From contig JACKQL020000004.1 of assembly GCA_018296165.2 (NCBI GenBank), positions 62,001 through 126,000 on the forward strand: a stretch of 64,000 nucleotides of DNA, in the 5' to 3' direction. Under the pieces are notes generated by a model. That model saw nothing but the letters and a program-made list of their open reading frames with translations. It was not told the origin of the DNA and did not search any database. This stretch comes from Termitomyces sp. T153 (taxonomy: Eukaryota > Basidiomycota > Agaricomycetes > Agaricales > Lyophyllaceae). The position numbers and the translations under genes were made by a program. Every line of letters starts with the position of its first letter. Positions within the stretch are counted from its first letter, which is position 1. Shown piece after piece: positions 33,620-43,708 of this stretch.

Positions 33620-34781
33620 TGTCAGGGTCCGCTGACCTCGGGGGCGCAGCTGCACTGGGCGAGTCCTTACTAGGCGGGCGTGATTCCCCTGCATTGGTGA
33701 CCGGACACTCGAAGACGTTCTGGGTCCTGGTGGTTTGCACGGGTAATTGGGAGATGTGATCCAGACAGGTCTGGGAAGGTCCGGAGAAGTCGGATTGTGG
33801 GGAAATGAGACGGTCTTGGCGGGGTTCAGGCAGAAGGCCGTACGGGAGATTTGTGGAAGCAAGGGAGTAGGTGGCTGTGTGATCAATGGGGGCGGAGCCG
33901 GGGTTTGATGGGAGATCATTTGGAGTTGATGGAGTCCGGGACCGAGCGAAGAGTGAGGTCCGGACCTGGTAAGGAGTGTCGGGGTTCGTAATTATAATCG
34001 CGGAGTTCGTGAGGTCGTTAGGGTTGATGAAGAATTGGGCACAAGGGTCAGACGACGTCACCGAGACGGCATCGGACAAGACAATATGGAACAAGAGTAG
34101 ATTCGAGTGGAGGTACGAAACGATAACGAGAACGATAACGAAAAGGGGACGAGACAAGACCGGGAGACTGAGATAAGACCGGGAGACTGAGATAAGACCG
34201 GGAGACTGAGATAAGACCGGGAAACTGAGAGTAAGGAGAAAGAGACACGAAAACGAACACGAAACACAAAAAGGAAGCAATCAGACCATAGGTAACGTTA
34301 AGCAATATCAAGACTGGAGTACGAAGAGCTACTCGATGACTTATATACTGACTACCGGAGGACTTCGGGGTACGTCGGCTGTGGCGGCGGGGCTTGGCGG
34401 GGCTTGACGGAGTGGGCGGGTGTTGGTTGTGATCGAAGATCGTGCCGCGCTGATACGTTGATGGGATCGCGGGTTGTTCCGAGGTTGTCGTGATATTCCG
34501 GAATAGGTCGGAGGAAGCAGGGTGTTGAGTTAATGATGGGTGGGCGAAGATCAGGAATAGCGGGGGTGGTTCTCGGGGTTTGGGAAGCCCAGGGTAAGTG
34601 TCAGTGGCTGCGGGGCAGGCACCGAAGTTGGCCAGGGGCCGTCGGAGTTAGCCGGGGAGGTGTCGGAGTTAGCCGAAGTAGGCGTGGGCATGGGCGGAAG
34701 TTCAGCGGAGCGTTGGGGTCCTTTTGGGGGTTCGGGGGTTTGATGGATGATGTGCGGGGTTTTGGGGAACGGGTCGTGACA
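33620..34781 (-). repeat. 3' LTR of the large element (1162 bp)
   Basis: Starts TGTCAGGGTCCG, ends GGGTCGTGACA on the + strand. Contains about three 19-bp units of the type GAGACTGAGATAAGACCGG around 34160-34220 and the 12-mer AATATCAAGACT at 34304-34315. Confidence 0.95.
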
Positions 34782-34794
34782 TCACCCCCCTTTC
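34782..34794 (-). promoter_or_regulatory. Polypurine tract of the large element
   Basis: GAAAGGGGGGTGA on the minus strand, directly adjoining the 3' LTR. The surrounding bases (CTCGA...GGG..CTCGA.GCTGAA) resemble the same place in the small element at 16221-16250, so the two families are related. Confidence 0.75.
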
Positions 34795-34991
34795 AGCGTC
34801 GAGACCCTTCGAGACGCGGGGCAGGACGGGGATCGGCGGGGCGTGGGAGTCAAAGCCGAGCAATATTGATCAATCCGCAGCGAGTGATAGCGGCGTGGGA
34901 GGCAAAGTCGAAGCGCGGCCGCCATTTCGTCAGGGTCCTCCTCACTCAATTTAAAGCTTTGGGCGTGCCCCGGGGTTCCCCAAATTTCGTC

Positions 34992-36122
34992 ATGTCTTCC
35001 CCCAGCGTTCCAGTGGTTCCTCCCGCCGATTTGGACGAGGTGGTGGTGTACGACAGTGGGGGTGAGGAGTTCGAGCGTCGGCGCCGGGGTAGCGTTAGGG
35101 ACCGGAGTCGTAAGTGTTGTCGAATTTTCCTTTCGGGATGGTTGACGGGGTTCCGGTAGAGTCGTCCGTAGTAGTAGTGGTGGATTTTCCGGGGGTTCCG
35201 AAGCGGACCAAGTTTCGTCCCGCGGTGCCAAAGGGGAAGGGGGCGTCTTCGGCGGTGGTTCGGGGGAAGCGTCGAGCTTCCCCACCCTCGGGGGCGGGAC
35301 CCAGCAAGAGGCCGCGTGGGCGCGAGTTGTCGGCGGGGCCTCCCGAGTCTTCCCTCTTTTCTCCTGTCCCTGGCGTTCCCTCGGAGCGGTCGTCGAGTCC
35401 CTCCGCGCCGATTCCTTCAATCATGGAGGTCTTCCTTCGCAAGCAGGTGGAGGCCTTGACGACGTCGTTGGCAGTACGGGAGGGGGAGCTCCGCCGGGCG
35501 AGGGAGGATCGTGACGCGGCGCGGACGGAGAAGGAAGCGATGGAGCGGGAGAGGAATACTTCGGTGCGCGTGGCGACGGAGCGGGCGCTAGAGGTGCGGG
35601 GTCTGCGGGAGCATCTGGCGCAGGTGGAGGGGCAACCCGCGGGGGAAGCGGAGGGGCGGGGACGAGTTCCGGAGGGGGATGCGTTGTGGGCGGAGCTGGA
35701 GGCGGCGAGGCGGAGGGAGGATTGGTTGGCCAACGAGGCCGCCTCGGGTCGCGCGGAGATTCTTCGTGAGTTGTCTCCCGTTCCTCTGTTCATTATTGAC
35801 GGTTCATTTTCGGAGTTTAGGCTGGGTGCGGGAGCATCGGGTCCTCTTGGACGGTGCCTCCGCGGCGTTCGCGTCGATTCAGGACGGGTTGACGCAGGGG
35901 TCCGCGGTCCAGCCTCCGGAGTTGCAGCAGGGAATGGCGCGGTTGGAGAGGTTGCTGGCGGGGCATCGGCGACGCAATGCGGTGGCCCCGGGGTCGTGGT
36001 GGGAGGTGGCGGCCGACGCGGGGGAGGCATTGCCGGGGTTGGCGGAGATCCTAGCGGTGGTGCGGGCCCAGATGGAGGTCGACCTAGGGGTTGGGTTTCC
36101 GGGAGGTTCGGGGAGGGAGTGA
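34992..36122 (+). CDS. Coiled-coil protein gene carried antisense inside the LTR element
   Basis: Three exons, 34992-35109, 35160-35765 and 35821-36122, with introns of 50 and 55 bases (GTAAGT...TAG and GTGAGT...TAG); the frame is open to the TGA and gives 341 residues. The N terminus is acidic (PPADLDEVVVYDSGGEEF), followed by a basic Pro/Ser/Arg-rich part (GKRRASPPSG...SKRPRGRE). Residues about 140-230 form a long Arg/Glu-rich coiled coil (REGELRRAREDRDAARTEKE, with heptad-like spacing). The last exon begins RWVREHRVLLDGASAAFASI and holds LLAGHRRR and PGSWWEVAADAG. A TTTAAA lies about 40 bases before the ATG. I have an impression of similar repeated proteins in agaric genomes but no function is known to me. 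It runs against the direction of LTR transcription and has introns, so it is unlikely to be the element's gag; it may be captured cargo or a family gene that spreads with the element. Confidence 0.6.
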
Positions 36123-38015
36123 GGTGGGTGTGGGCCTCGTTTCTTGTCGCTCTTGGACTTGCTGCCTTCCCGCCTATTGTATATATGATTTTTTTGTACG
36201 CGAACATGTCACTTCTTGGTCCCTGGGCGTGTGAAGTGAGATTTTTAGTTTTGTCTGAGGGCAAAGTAAGCGAAACACGCAGGGGTGTGAGAGGGAGTTG
36301 AATCCCTAGTGAGTCCAGAGGCGGGGGTTACGCCCGCTAGTGCCGTCTGCGCTGGCCAGTCCCGGGGTTTGTCGGGACGGGGCGGGGCATCGCAGGAGGG
36401 CTCCCGGGGTCTGTCGGGGTTGGTGGGAGTTCTCCGGTGGGGTCCCCGGCATTTCGGGCGGTGTCGTTGAGTTCGTTTCTCGGAAATTTTCGACTGGGGG
36501 TGTAGGGGACGTGCGCCGTTTTGGTAGTAGAGGGTGGCCTTTGAATTTTGTACGGCGCCCAACGGGTTCGGGGCTTTGGTTGTCTTGGCGGTGCGGTGGG
36601 CGGGGGGTAATGGGGGTCTTCCCATGGTCTAGCCCTTACGTCGGTATTGGTGGTGAAGGCGGGCGGGCCTTTTTTTATTGGCGGGGTTGGGTGAGGCGGG
36701 GTTCGTCTTTGCAGTATAGTTGGTCCGGGTCGGGGTCGTGTTCCGGAGTGCTGCGTCTGTGGGCGGGCCTGCTTCGGGTGGCGCTTTGGTGTGCTCCGGA
36801 GTGTCGATGACCGAGGGGGTAGGATGCGGGGTGATCAGTCCCAACCAGTTCCTTCGGGTCCGGGACCCAATTTGGGGTTCCGGGTCATCTACATGATATT
36901 GCTCTCCTGACCAAAGGTAAGCCCGCGGCGGACAAAGGGGGTCTTACGTATTTCTGATACTTCCTTGAGTTCGGAGGTTTGGGGGTCGGTGGTCCCTTCA
37001 TCGGGAAGAAGTGGGTGGTCCCGGAGTCGACTCAAGGGTCACTTGGTGGGGGTTTGTTGGTTGTTCATGGTTGTTGGGGCGGCGGGAAGGTCGGCCGCGG
37101 GAGGGCACTGGAGTGGGGCTCCCCGGGGGATGCGGCAGGGTCAGATTTACTCTTCATTCGTGTTCCGGAGCGGTCCGGAGATTGTGCAAGTGCAGGGGTG
37201 ATAGTGGGGGGAGGCACTGCCAGCTTGTCTGGAGGCCCCGGTGATGTGGTCCCTGTTCGGGCGGACATATTCCGGTGTAGGGGCGGGGTTCGGAGTGGGT
37301 GGTGATTTCTGTTGCGGAGTTGGGGCTACCAGGGCATCGTTGTCGAGCCGGCGCTGTGAGTTTTCTTGGTCAGATGTCGGGGTCGGGTCGGGGGTGTCGG
37401 GCCCCTTCATTTGTTGGGCGGAGGTGGCGGCCGAATCGATCGAGGCCCGGAAGCAGGTCCTGGGGTTGGAACGTAGCCTAGGTCTGAGATTTCTTGGTTG
37501 CGGGCGGGCCGGTGGGTCCACAGGCGGGCTTCCGGGGAAGCGCATTCTCAGTGGTCTTATCGTGGCTGGCGATCCGTTGCACAATGGGTGGCTGTTTCGC
37601 GGCGGGTCGGTGGTATTGTTTGTCGGAGGGTTGTCGGGGTGCCGGGGACATTGTCGCTCGTTGGGTCGGGTGGTCACTGGGTTTTGGAATGCTGTTCTTT
37701 GGGTGACGTCAGGGTCAACCTTGTGTGAGGGAACAGGGTTGGCGGAGAGGGTAGGGGTGGGATGGGGGATGATTCGGCAGTTTGCGTGAGGGGTTGGGTG
37801 GGAGTTGGGAGGGTGTCAATGGGAGGAGCCGTTGTATGAAAGTAACCGGAGCGGAGGGGACGTTTGGGGCCGGATCCGTGACTCAATGTGCCTCGGCAAA
37901 TTGGGCAGGGCCGTATGAATCATAAGGGCTCCCCGGCACGGGTATACCATAGACATCGGAGCTATTTGATCGTGTGTGCGGAGATAATGCGGGCATCACG
38001 GACGGGGTAAGGTTG
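36123..38015. other. GC-rich interior of the large element, no recognised gene
   Basis: Several long frames are open on both strands because of high GC. The minus-strand frame at 37147-37677 is Pro/Thr-rich without domain; the plus-strand frames at 36340-36810 and 37241-37789 are Gly/Arg-rich. No retroviral motif (DTG, zinc knuckle, YxDD, HHCC) was found on either strand. Confidence 0.5.
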
Positions 38016-38027
38016 AGTCTTGATATT
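38016..38027 (-). promoter_or_regulatory. Predicted self-priming primer-binding site of the large element
   Basis: On the minus strand AATATCAAGACT begins one base after the end of the 5' LTR. It is exactly complementary to AGTCTTGATATT (complement of 38713-38724), which starts 32 bases after the first T of TATATAAG (complement of 38749-38756), so at the expected RNA 5' end. A tRNA-type site is absent. Confidence 0.7.
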
Positions 38028-38028
38028 A

Positions 38029-39191
38029 TGTCAGGGTCCGCTGACCTCGGGGGCGCAGCTGCACTGGGCGAGTCCTTACTAGGCAGGCGTGATTCCCCTG
38101 CATTGGTGACCGGACACTCGAAGACGTTCTGGGTCCTGGTGGTTTGCGCGGGTAATTGGGAGATGTGATCCAGACAGGTCCGGGAAGGTCCGGAGAAGTC
38201 GGATTGTGGGGAAATGAGATGGTCTTGGCGGGGTTCAGGCAGAAGGCCGTACGGGAGATTTGCGGAAGCAAGGGAGTAGGTGGCTGTGTGATCAATGGGG
38301 GCGGAGCCGGGGTTTGATGGGAGATCATTTGGAGTTGATGGAGTCCGGGACCGAGCGAAGAGTGAGGTCCGGACCTGGTAAGGAGTGTCGGGGTTCGTAA
38401 TTATAATCGCGGAGTTCGTGAGGTCGTTAGGGTTGATGAAGAATTGGGCACAAGGGTCAGACGACGTCACCGAGACGGCGTCGGACGAGACAATATGGAA
38501 CAAGAGTAGATTCGAGTGGAGGTACGAAACGATAACGAGAACGATAACGAGAAGGGGACGAGACAAGACCAGGAGACTGAGATAAGACCGGGAGACTGAG
38601 ATAAGACCGGGAGACTGAGATAAGACCGGGAAACTGAGAGTAAGGAGAAAGAGACACAAAAACGAACACAAAACACAAAAAGGAAGCAATCAGACCATAG
38701 GTAACGTTAAGCAATATCAAGACTGGAGTACAAAGAGCTACTCGATGACTTATATACTGACTACCGGAGGACTTCGGGGTACATCGGCTGTGGCGGCGGG
38801 GCTTGGCGGGGCTTGACGGAGTGGGCGGGTGTCGGTTGTGATCGAAGATCGTGCCGCGCTGATACGTTGATGGGATCGCGGGTTGTTCCGAGGTTGTCGT
38901 GATATTCCGGAATAGGTCGGAGGAAGCAGGGTGTTGAGTTAATGATGGGTGGGTGAAGATCAGGAATAGCGGGGGTGGTTCTCGGGGTTTGGGAAGCCCA
39001 GGGTAAGTGTCAGTGGCTGCGGGGCAGGCACCGAAGTTGGCCAGGGGGCCGTCGGAGTTAGCCGGGGAGGTGTCGGAGTTAGCCGAAGTAGGCGTGGGCA
39101 TGGGCGGAAGTTCGGCGGAGCGTTGGGGTCCTTTTGGGGGTTCGGGGGTTTGATGGACGATGTGCGGGGTTTTGGGGAACGGGTCGTGACA
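38029..39191 (-). repeat. 5' LTR of the large element (1163 bp)
   Basis: One base longer than its partner (an extra G in the CCAGGGGGCC run). Differences from the left LTR are nearly all transitions, many at CpG. A minus-strand frame stays open through most of the LTR into the interior (38689 to 37883), but it lacks an ATG start and known motifs. Confidence 0.95.
38749..38756 (-). promoter_or_regulatory. TATA box of the large element
   Basis: TATATAAG on the minus strand in the 5' LTR, followed at normal distance by the self-complementary RNA start. The same box occurs in the left LTR, in the solo LTR at 42549 (near 42996) and in the small element. Confidence 0.7.
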
Positions 39192-39196
39192 GCTAA

Positions 39197-41560
39197 GCCC
39201 ACTCAAGCTGGACCAAGCCAAGCATGGCTGATGGCTTGAGTTTATCTCTGAGTTTATCCAAAGCCTGGGCTGCAGCTTAGGAATTGTCAGAAATTTCACC
39301 TTAGAGAGACAATCTTATGCTTGGTGAAATGGATTTTGGAACATGAAGGTCAAAAACTAGTTAGGCCGTTGAGTCTAGAATCATTGATCAAATTCATAGA
39401 CCATGTAATCAGTTTATGACCTTGACCATTATCATATTCTATCCTCCATACTATGATCCTTGTCTTTTTGTTGCTAAAAATATAGGACTTGAATTTCACA
39501 TCCCATAAATATATTTTACATATATATTATGATTGTAGTTGCTAAATCTTTACAGAAAACATATCAGTGAGATCACATCCAAAGCCATGGCCTAAGCCAG
39601 CCTCTGAGCCTCATTATCAGGCCAAGCTCAAGTCATGGCTTTCAGGCTGGGCTGGTCCCTGCACATTGCTGGGTGATTTTGGCTCCATTCTCTTGCATGT
39701 GGTGGAAAACATATAAACATTGCATTATGCTCTTATAGAGTGGAAACAGCTTTTTATGTAGTAATGACCTCAATGATTTCCTGGCAGAATTATCCCTCAC
39801 ATTGTCTGAGCTCAGTCTAGTAAATAACACTGTGGCCCAAGCCTGAGCTGGGGGACATGGTGGCTCAGCAGGCACCATCAAACTAGCCTCAAGTGAGAAC
39901 CTAGGATTGTTAGCTTGATTCCTGGCAGTAACATGGCCTTTGGTGGATAACAGTTTAGACACCACACCTGGCTTGTTCAACACTCCTGGGAAGCCCAAAT
40001 GTCATGTGTCTGAAGGAAAGCTTTCTTGGTAAGGCTGAGAAATGAATGACCCCAAAGGGTGCCCAAGGGGGAAGAAGCACTGTTACCATCACACTCCTGT
40101 AGCTTTGGAAAATGGAGCTATTGCCTGAGGTTATCACTGGGAGTGGAAAACTGTACTCATTAAATCAATCATGTGCAGTTGAGGTGGGTCAGATCAGTGG
40201 AATAACAGGCATGATCATGCCTATGTCAATGTAAGATATTCAAAGCTTGGACCAGTAGTATGCAACCTTCATGGGATCATCCAATGCAAGAAAATCATAG
40301 AAAAGCCAGGATTCTAGTCTGACCAAATAGAAGACAGTCAAGTGCTGCTTCTCTGCCAAGGAAAAAGGTAAGGGCAAAGCAAAAGGCCATGAGCTCTCAA
40401 GACCAGCAAGGCCCATTTGGAGCTCTTCCAGTCTGCACTAAGGAGGGAGAAGCAGGTAGCATCCCCTCCTCAACCTTCAGAGCCAAAAAAGGCATAAACA
40501 GAGCCTTCTGTGTTTGTCAAGGGTTATTCAACTCAGAGAGTACCACTGGTGCCCTACAACAATTTCATCCCAGCTGGCAATGTCCAGGACATGCACTCTG
40601 ACTTTGGGGTGCCTGGTCCCAGCACTGGACCATATATGCTGGCTGCTGTCAAGGCTGGCCCAAAGAAGTTGGCCACTGCAAAGCCTGGAGCTGGCAGAAG
40701 ACAACGCACTATCATCTCCACTGCCCTACCCTATCCTAAGCATGTGCTCCAGGGCACCAACATGAGAAAAATCAGAATAATTGTATTTGCTGCTGTGATT
40801 GTTTTAGTTGTTTTCAGGGAGTTTACTTTTCTATGGTAGGCAATGAGCAGGATGTTGATCACATTGGTTTAGAATCAGAATTGAATACAGAGCCCCAGAC
40901 AATGGTCCCATTACTGCTTGCACAATCTTCACCACTTTTTCTTGCTTATCAGTATAGGGAAGCACCTCCTATAGCTCCTTTGCATGCATAAAGGTTTCAA
41001 TGTTAATGGTTTCAACTGGATTTCTGCATTCTCAACATGGAGCACTAACTCATTGACAACTTTCTATATGTCAAATGTTTTTTCTCATGCATATCAACTG
41101 TATTACTCAATAATGCTAGAATCAGTCCCCATCATTTCCTAAGTGAGATGAATCTCCACATGTAAAATGGTTACATGACCTCATTCTGACAGAATTACAT
41201 GTTGGAACACCCACCTGGCATTTTTTGCATGATCACAGCCCTGATCCTGCTCAGCTTTGACTCATTTATAGACTGTGATCACACTGACAACACACTTATA
41301 TAAGTCTTGTGGGACATTCTTTATCCTTTCCATTCTGATGATATTCATCAAGTTGAATAATATGTATATAATTTCCAAGTTCTCATTGTGCTTTATAATT
41401 ATTTATGGCAAGAACACAGGCTCTCATTAAATCTTTTTCTAGTGCCTCCTAAAAGCCATTGACACATCTCCTGCATAAACCATGGCATATCTGATTGTAG
41501 CATGTGAATCACAGGTCCTATACTCCTCAGCAGAAGACTCAACAAAAGAAAGAAGATTCA
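39197..41560. other. CpG-poor DNA, no assignable gene
   Basis: It starts right after the GCTAA duplication. Frames of about 110 codons at 39642-39998 (-) and 40510-40839 (+) are open but show no family. Probably old transposon sequence, possibly the 5' part of the Plavaka-like relic that follows. Confidence 0.4.
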
Positions 41561-41561
41561 G

Positions 41562-42260
41562 ATGCCCAGAACAAATATGAAGATGCTTTTTGTAAAGCAC
41601 AGGTCAAAGTACACATGCTTGCAGAAAAATCATTTGTCCTATGTAATTAAAGTAAGAAATACTTGTGTGATGCTCATATACCTATTCAGAATGCATCTTC
41701 ACAATTTCTGCTGCCAAATAATCAAAATTTCTTTGATTTGTTTGTTCCTGATCTTATGCATGAATTTGAACTTAGTGTCAAGTCTTTATACATTTTATTC
41801 ACATGCTGCACACATATGAGATTCTGTTGCAGAACTAGATCTACAGTGAGTAGAAAATTAGCCATGACCTGATTTTTTATTGATGGCAGCTCAGATACTG
41901 TCAAATCTCACCCTTTGGACATTTAACAATTCAAAAATTCCACAACAATGTCTACACTATAAAAAGCTTTGCTGCTCAAGACTATGAAGATCTGTTGCAG
42001 GTATTCTGGCATATGTTGTCCTGCACCATTGGAGAAATATAGGTCATTTGTGCTTGATAATTCAAACATTCATTTGATGGTGCACTATCTAGTAGCAATT
42101 CAACACTTTGGCACTACAGATTCTTACTCTACTCAGATTGTAAGTGGACTATGTAATCATTCTTTATTTATTAATCTTGTTATTTAATCAAGGTGAAATG
42201 TAACACAAGCATGTCAAGACATTTTGTGCACAAACTAATAAAAATCAATTTGAGAGACAG
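41562..42260 (+). pseudogene. Plavaka-like (CACTA-related) transposase relic
   Basis: The segment NFFDLFVPDLMHEFELSVKSL at 41720-41790 matches the hallmark of Plavaka-type transposase-like proteins of mushrooms, where DLMHEFELG(V)WK precedes a long helical region. Further on, in another frame, DYEDLLQ (about 41985-42005) and NIHLMVHYLVAIQHFGTTD (about 42070-42130) correspond to the family's DFEDLLQ and RQHSLVHY...I..FG.P positions. Active members move as cut-and-paste elements. Stops between the pieces and near-absent CpG show it is dead. Family assignment is from remembered motifs. Confidence 0.55.
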
Positions 42261-42548
42261 ATTGCTTTGTAGGAGCAATGATAGGCTAGATCATAAGCTA
42301 TGAAGAATGTTATTGAGGAGGAAGGCCTACCCTCTACAAATTCTGAGGACCATCACTACATTTTAAAAACAAAACAGACACCTATTAATCTCTTATAATG
42401 GGCTAAAGATTGTCAGGGATGACTCTGCTATCAAGGTGTGTATGCATGTATTTTATAGTGGTGTAATGCATGTAATGATTAAGCTTCCAAAGAACTACAT
42501 ATCCAAGTTTATTAATCACTTCTTGTTGCATCTACCTCAAAGCATAAA

Positions 42549-43703
42549 TGTCACGACCCGTTCCCCGAAACCCCGCACATCGTCCATCAAACCCCCGAAC
42601 CCCCAAAAGGACCCCCAACGCTCCGCCAAACTTCCGCCCATGCCCCGCGCCTACTTTGGCTAACTCCGACGCCTCCCCGGCTAACTCCGACGGCCCCCTG
42701 GGCCAACTTTGGTGCCTGCCCCGCAGCCACTGACACTTACCCTGGGCTTCCCGAACCCCGAGAACCACCCCTGCTATTCCCGATCTTTGCCACCCATCAT
42801 TAACTCAACACCCTGCTTCCTCCGACCTATTCCGGAGTATCACGACAACCTCGGGGCAACCTGCGTTCTCCAATGATCCCATCAACGTATCAGTGCGGCA
42901 CGATCTTCGATCACAACCGACACCCGCCCACTCCGTCAAGCCCCGCCAAGCCCCGCCGCCACAGCCGACGTACCCCAAAGTCCTCCGGTAGTCAGTATAT
43001 AAGTCATCGAGTAACTCTTCGTACTCTAGTCTTGATATTGCTTAACGTTACCTATGGTCTGATTGTTTCCTTCTCGTGTCTCGTGTCTCGTTTCCTTATC
43101 TCAGTCTCCCGGTCTTATCTCAGTCTCCTGGTCTTATCTCAGTCTCCCGGTCTTGTCTCATCTCCATTTTGTTATTGTTCTCGTTATCGTTTCGTATCTC
43201 TATTCGAATCTACTCTTGTCCTATATCAACCCCGTCCCATTTCGTCTGATGCTGTCTCGGTGACTCCGTCCGACCATTGTGCCCAAGTCTTCATCGACCT
43301 TAACGACCTCACGAACTCCGCGATTACGATTACGGACCCTGACACTCCTTTACCAGGTCCAAACCTCACTCTTCGCTCGGTCCTGGACTCCATCAGTTCC
43401 AAATGATCTCCCATCAAACCCCGGCTCCGTTCCCATTGATCACACAGCCACCTACTCCCTTACTTCCGCGAATCTCCCGTACGGCCTTCTGCCTGAACCC
43501 TGCCAAGACCGTCTCGTCTCCTCACAATCCGACTTCTCCGGACCCTCCCGGATCTGTCTGGATCACACTCCCCCAACTACCCACACGAGCCACCAGGGCC
43601 TGGAACGTCTCCGAGTGTTCAGTTACCAGTGCAAGGGGATCATGCCCGCCTAGTAAGGACTCGCCCAGTGCAGCTGAGCCCCCGAGGTCAGCGGAACCTG
43701 ACA
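42549..43703 (+). mobile_element. Solo LTR of the large-element family, opposite orientation, ATAAA duplication
   Basis: Runs TGTCACGACCC to GGAACCTGACA, flanked by ATAAA at 42544-42548 and 43704-43708. It is CpG-rich inside CpG-poor flanks. It has TATATAAG near 42996, AGTCTTGATATT at 43028-43039 and the TCTCAGTCTCC(C/T)GGTCTTA tandem units near 43090-43160. It is more diverged from the 33.6/38.0 kb LTRs than those are from each other. Confidence 0.9.
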
Positions 43704-43708
43704 ATAAA

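Larger units (their letters stand above)
33620..39191 (-). mobile_element. Large non-autonomous LTR retrotransposon, 5572 bp, GCTAA target duplication
   Basis: Bounded by LTRs 33620-34781 and 38029-39191 that are about 98% identical by eye, with GCTAA at 33615-33619 and 39192-39196. Orientation follows from minus-strand signals: TATATAAG in the LTR, a purine tract GAAAGGGGGGTGA (complement of 34782-34794) next to the left LTR, and a primer-like site next to the right LTR. The 3.25 kb interior encodes no gag, protease, RT or integrase that I can find. It is GC- and CpG-rich, in sharp contrast with its flanks, and carries a spliced gene on the other strand. It would need enzymes from a chromovirus. 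The solo LTR at 42549 and relics at 14518, 50794 and 53372 belong to the same group. Confidence 0.9.

Noticed and set aside
33594..34280. Long minus-strand frames in the LTR (also 37883-38689 and 38457-39299)
   Set aside because: They lie inside LTRs, start at non-ATG codons or in non-conserved places, and shift frame in the solo LTR at 42549; high GC makes long frames likely.
35095..36264. 389-codon minus-strand frame opposite the coiled-coil gene
   Set aside because: Pro/Arg/Ser-rich mirror of a GC-rich coding exon; it crosses both predicted introns and has no domain. The plus-strand reading with matching splice sites and heptads is better.
38005..38028. tRNA-type primer-binding site next to the 5' LTR
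   Set aside because: No TGG-starting stretch complementary to a tRNA 3' end; the sequence instead pairs with the LTR itself.
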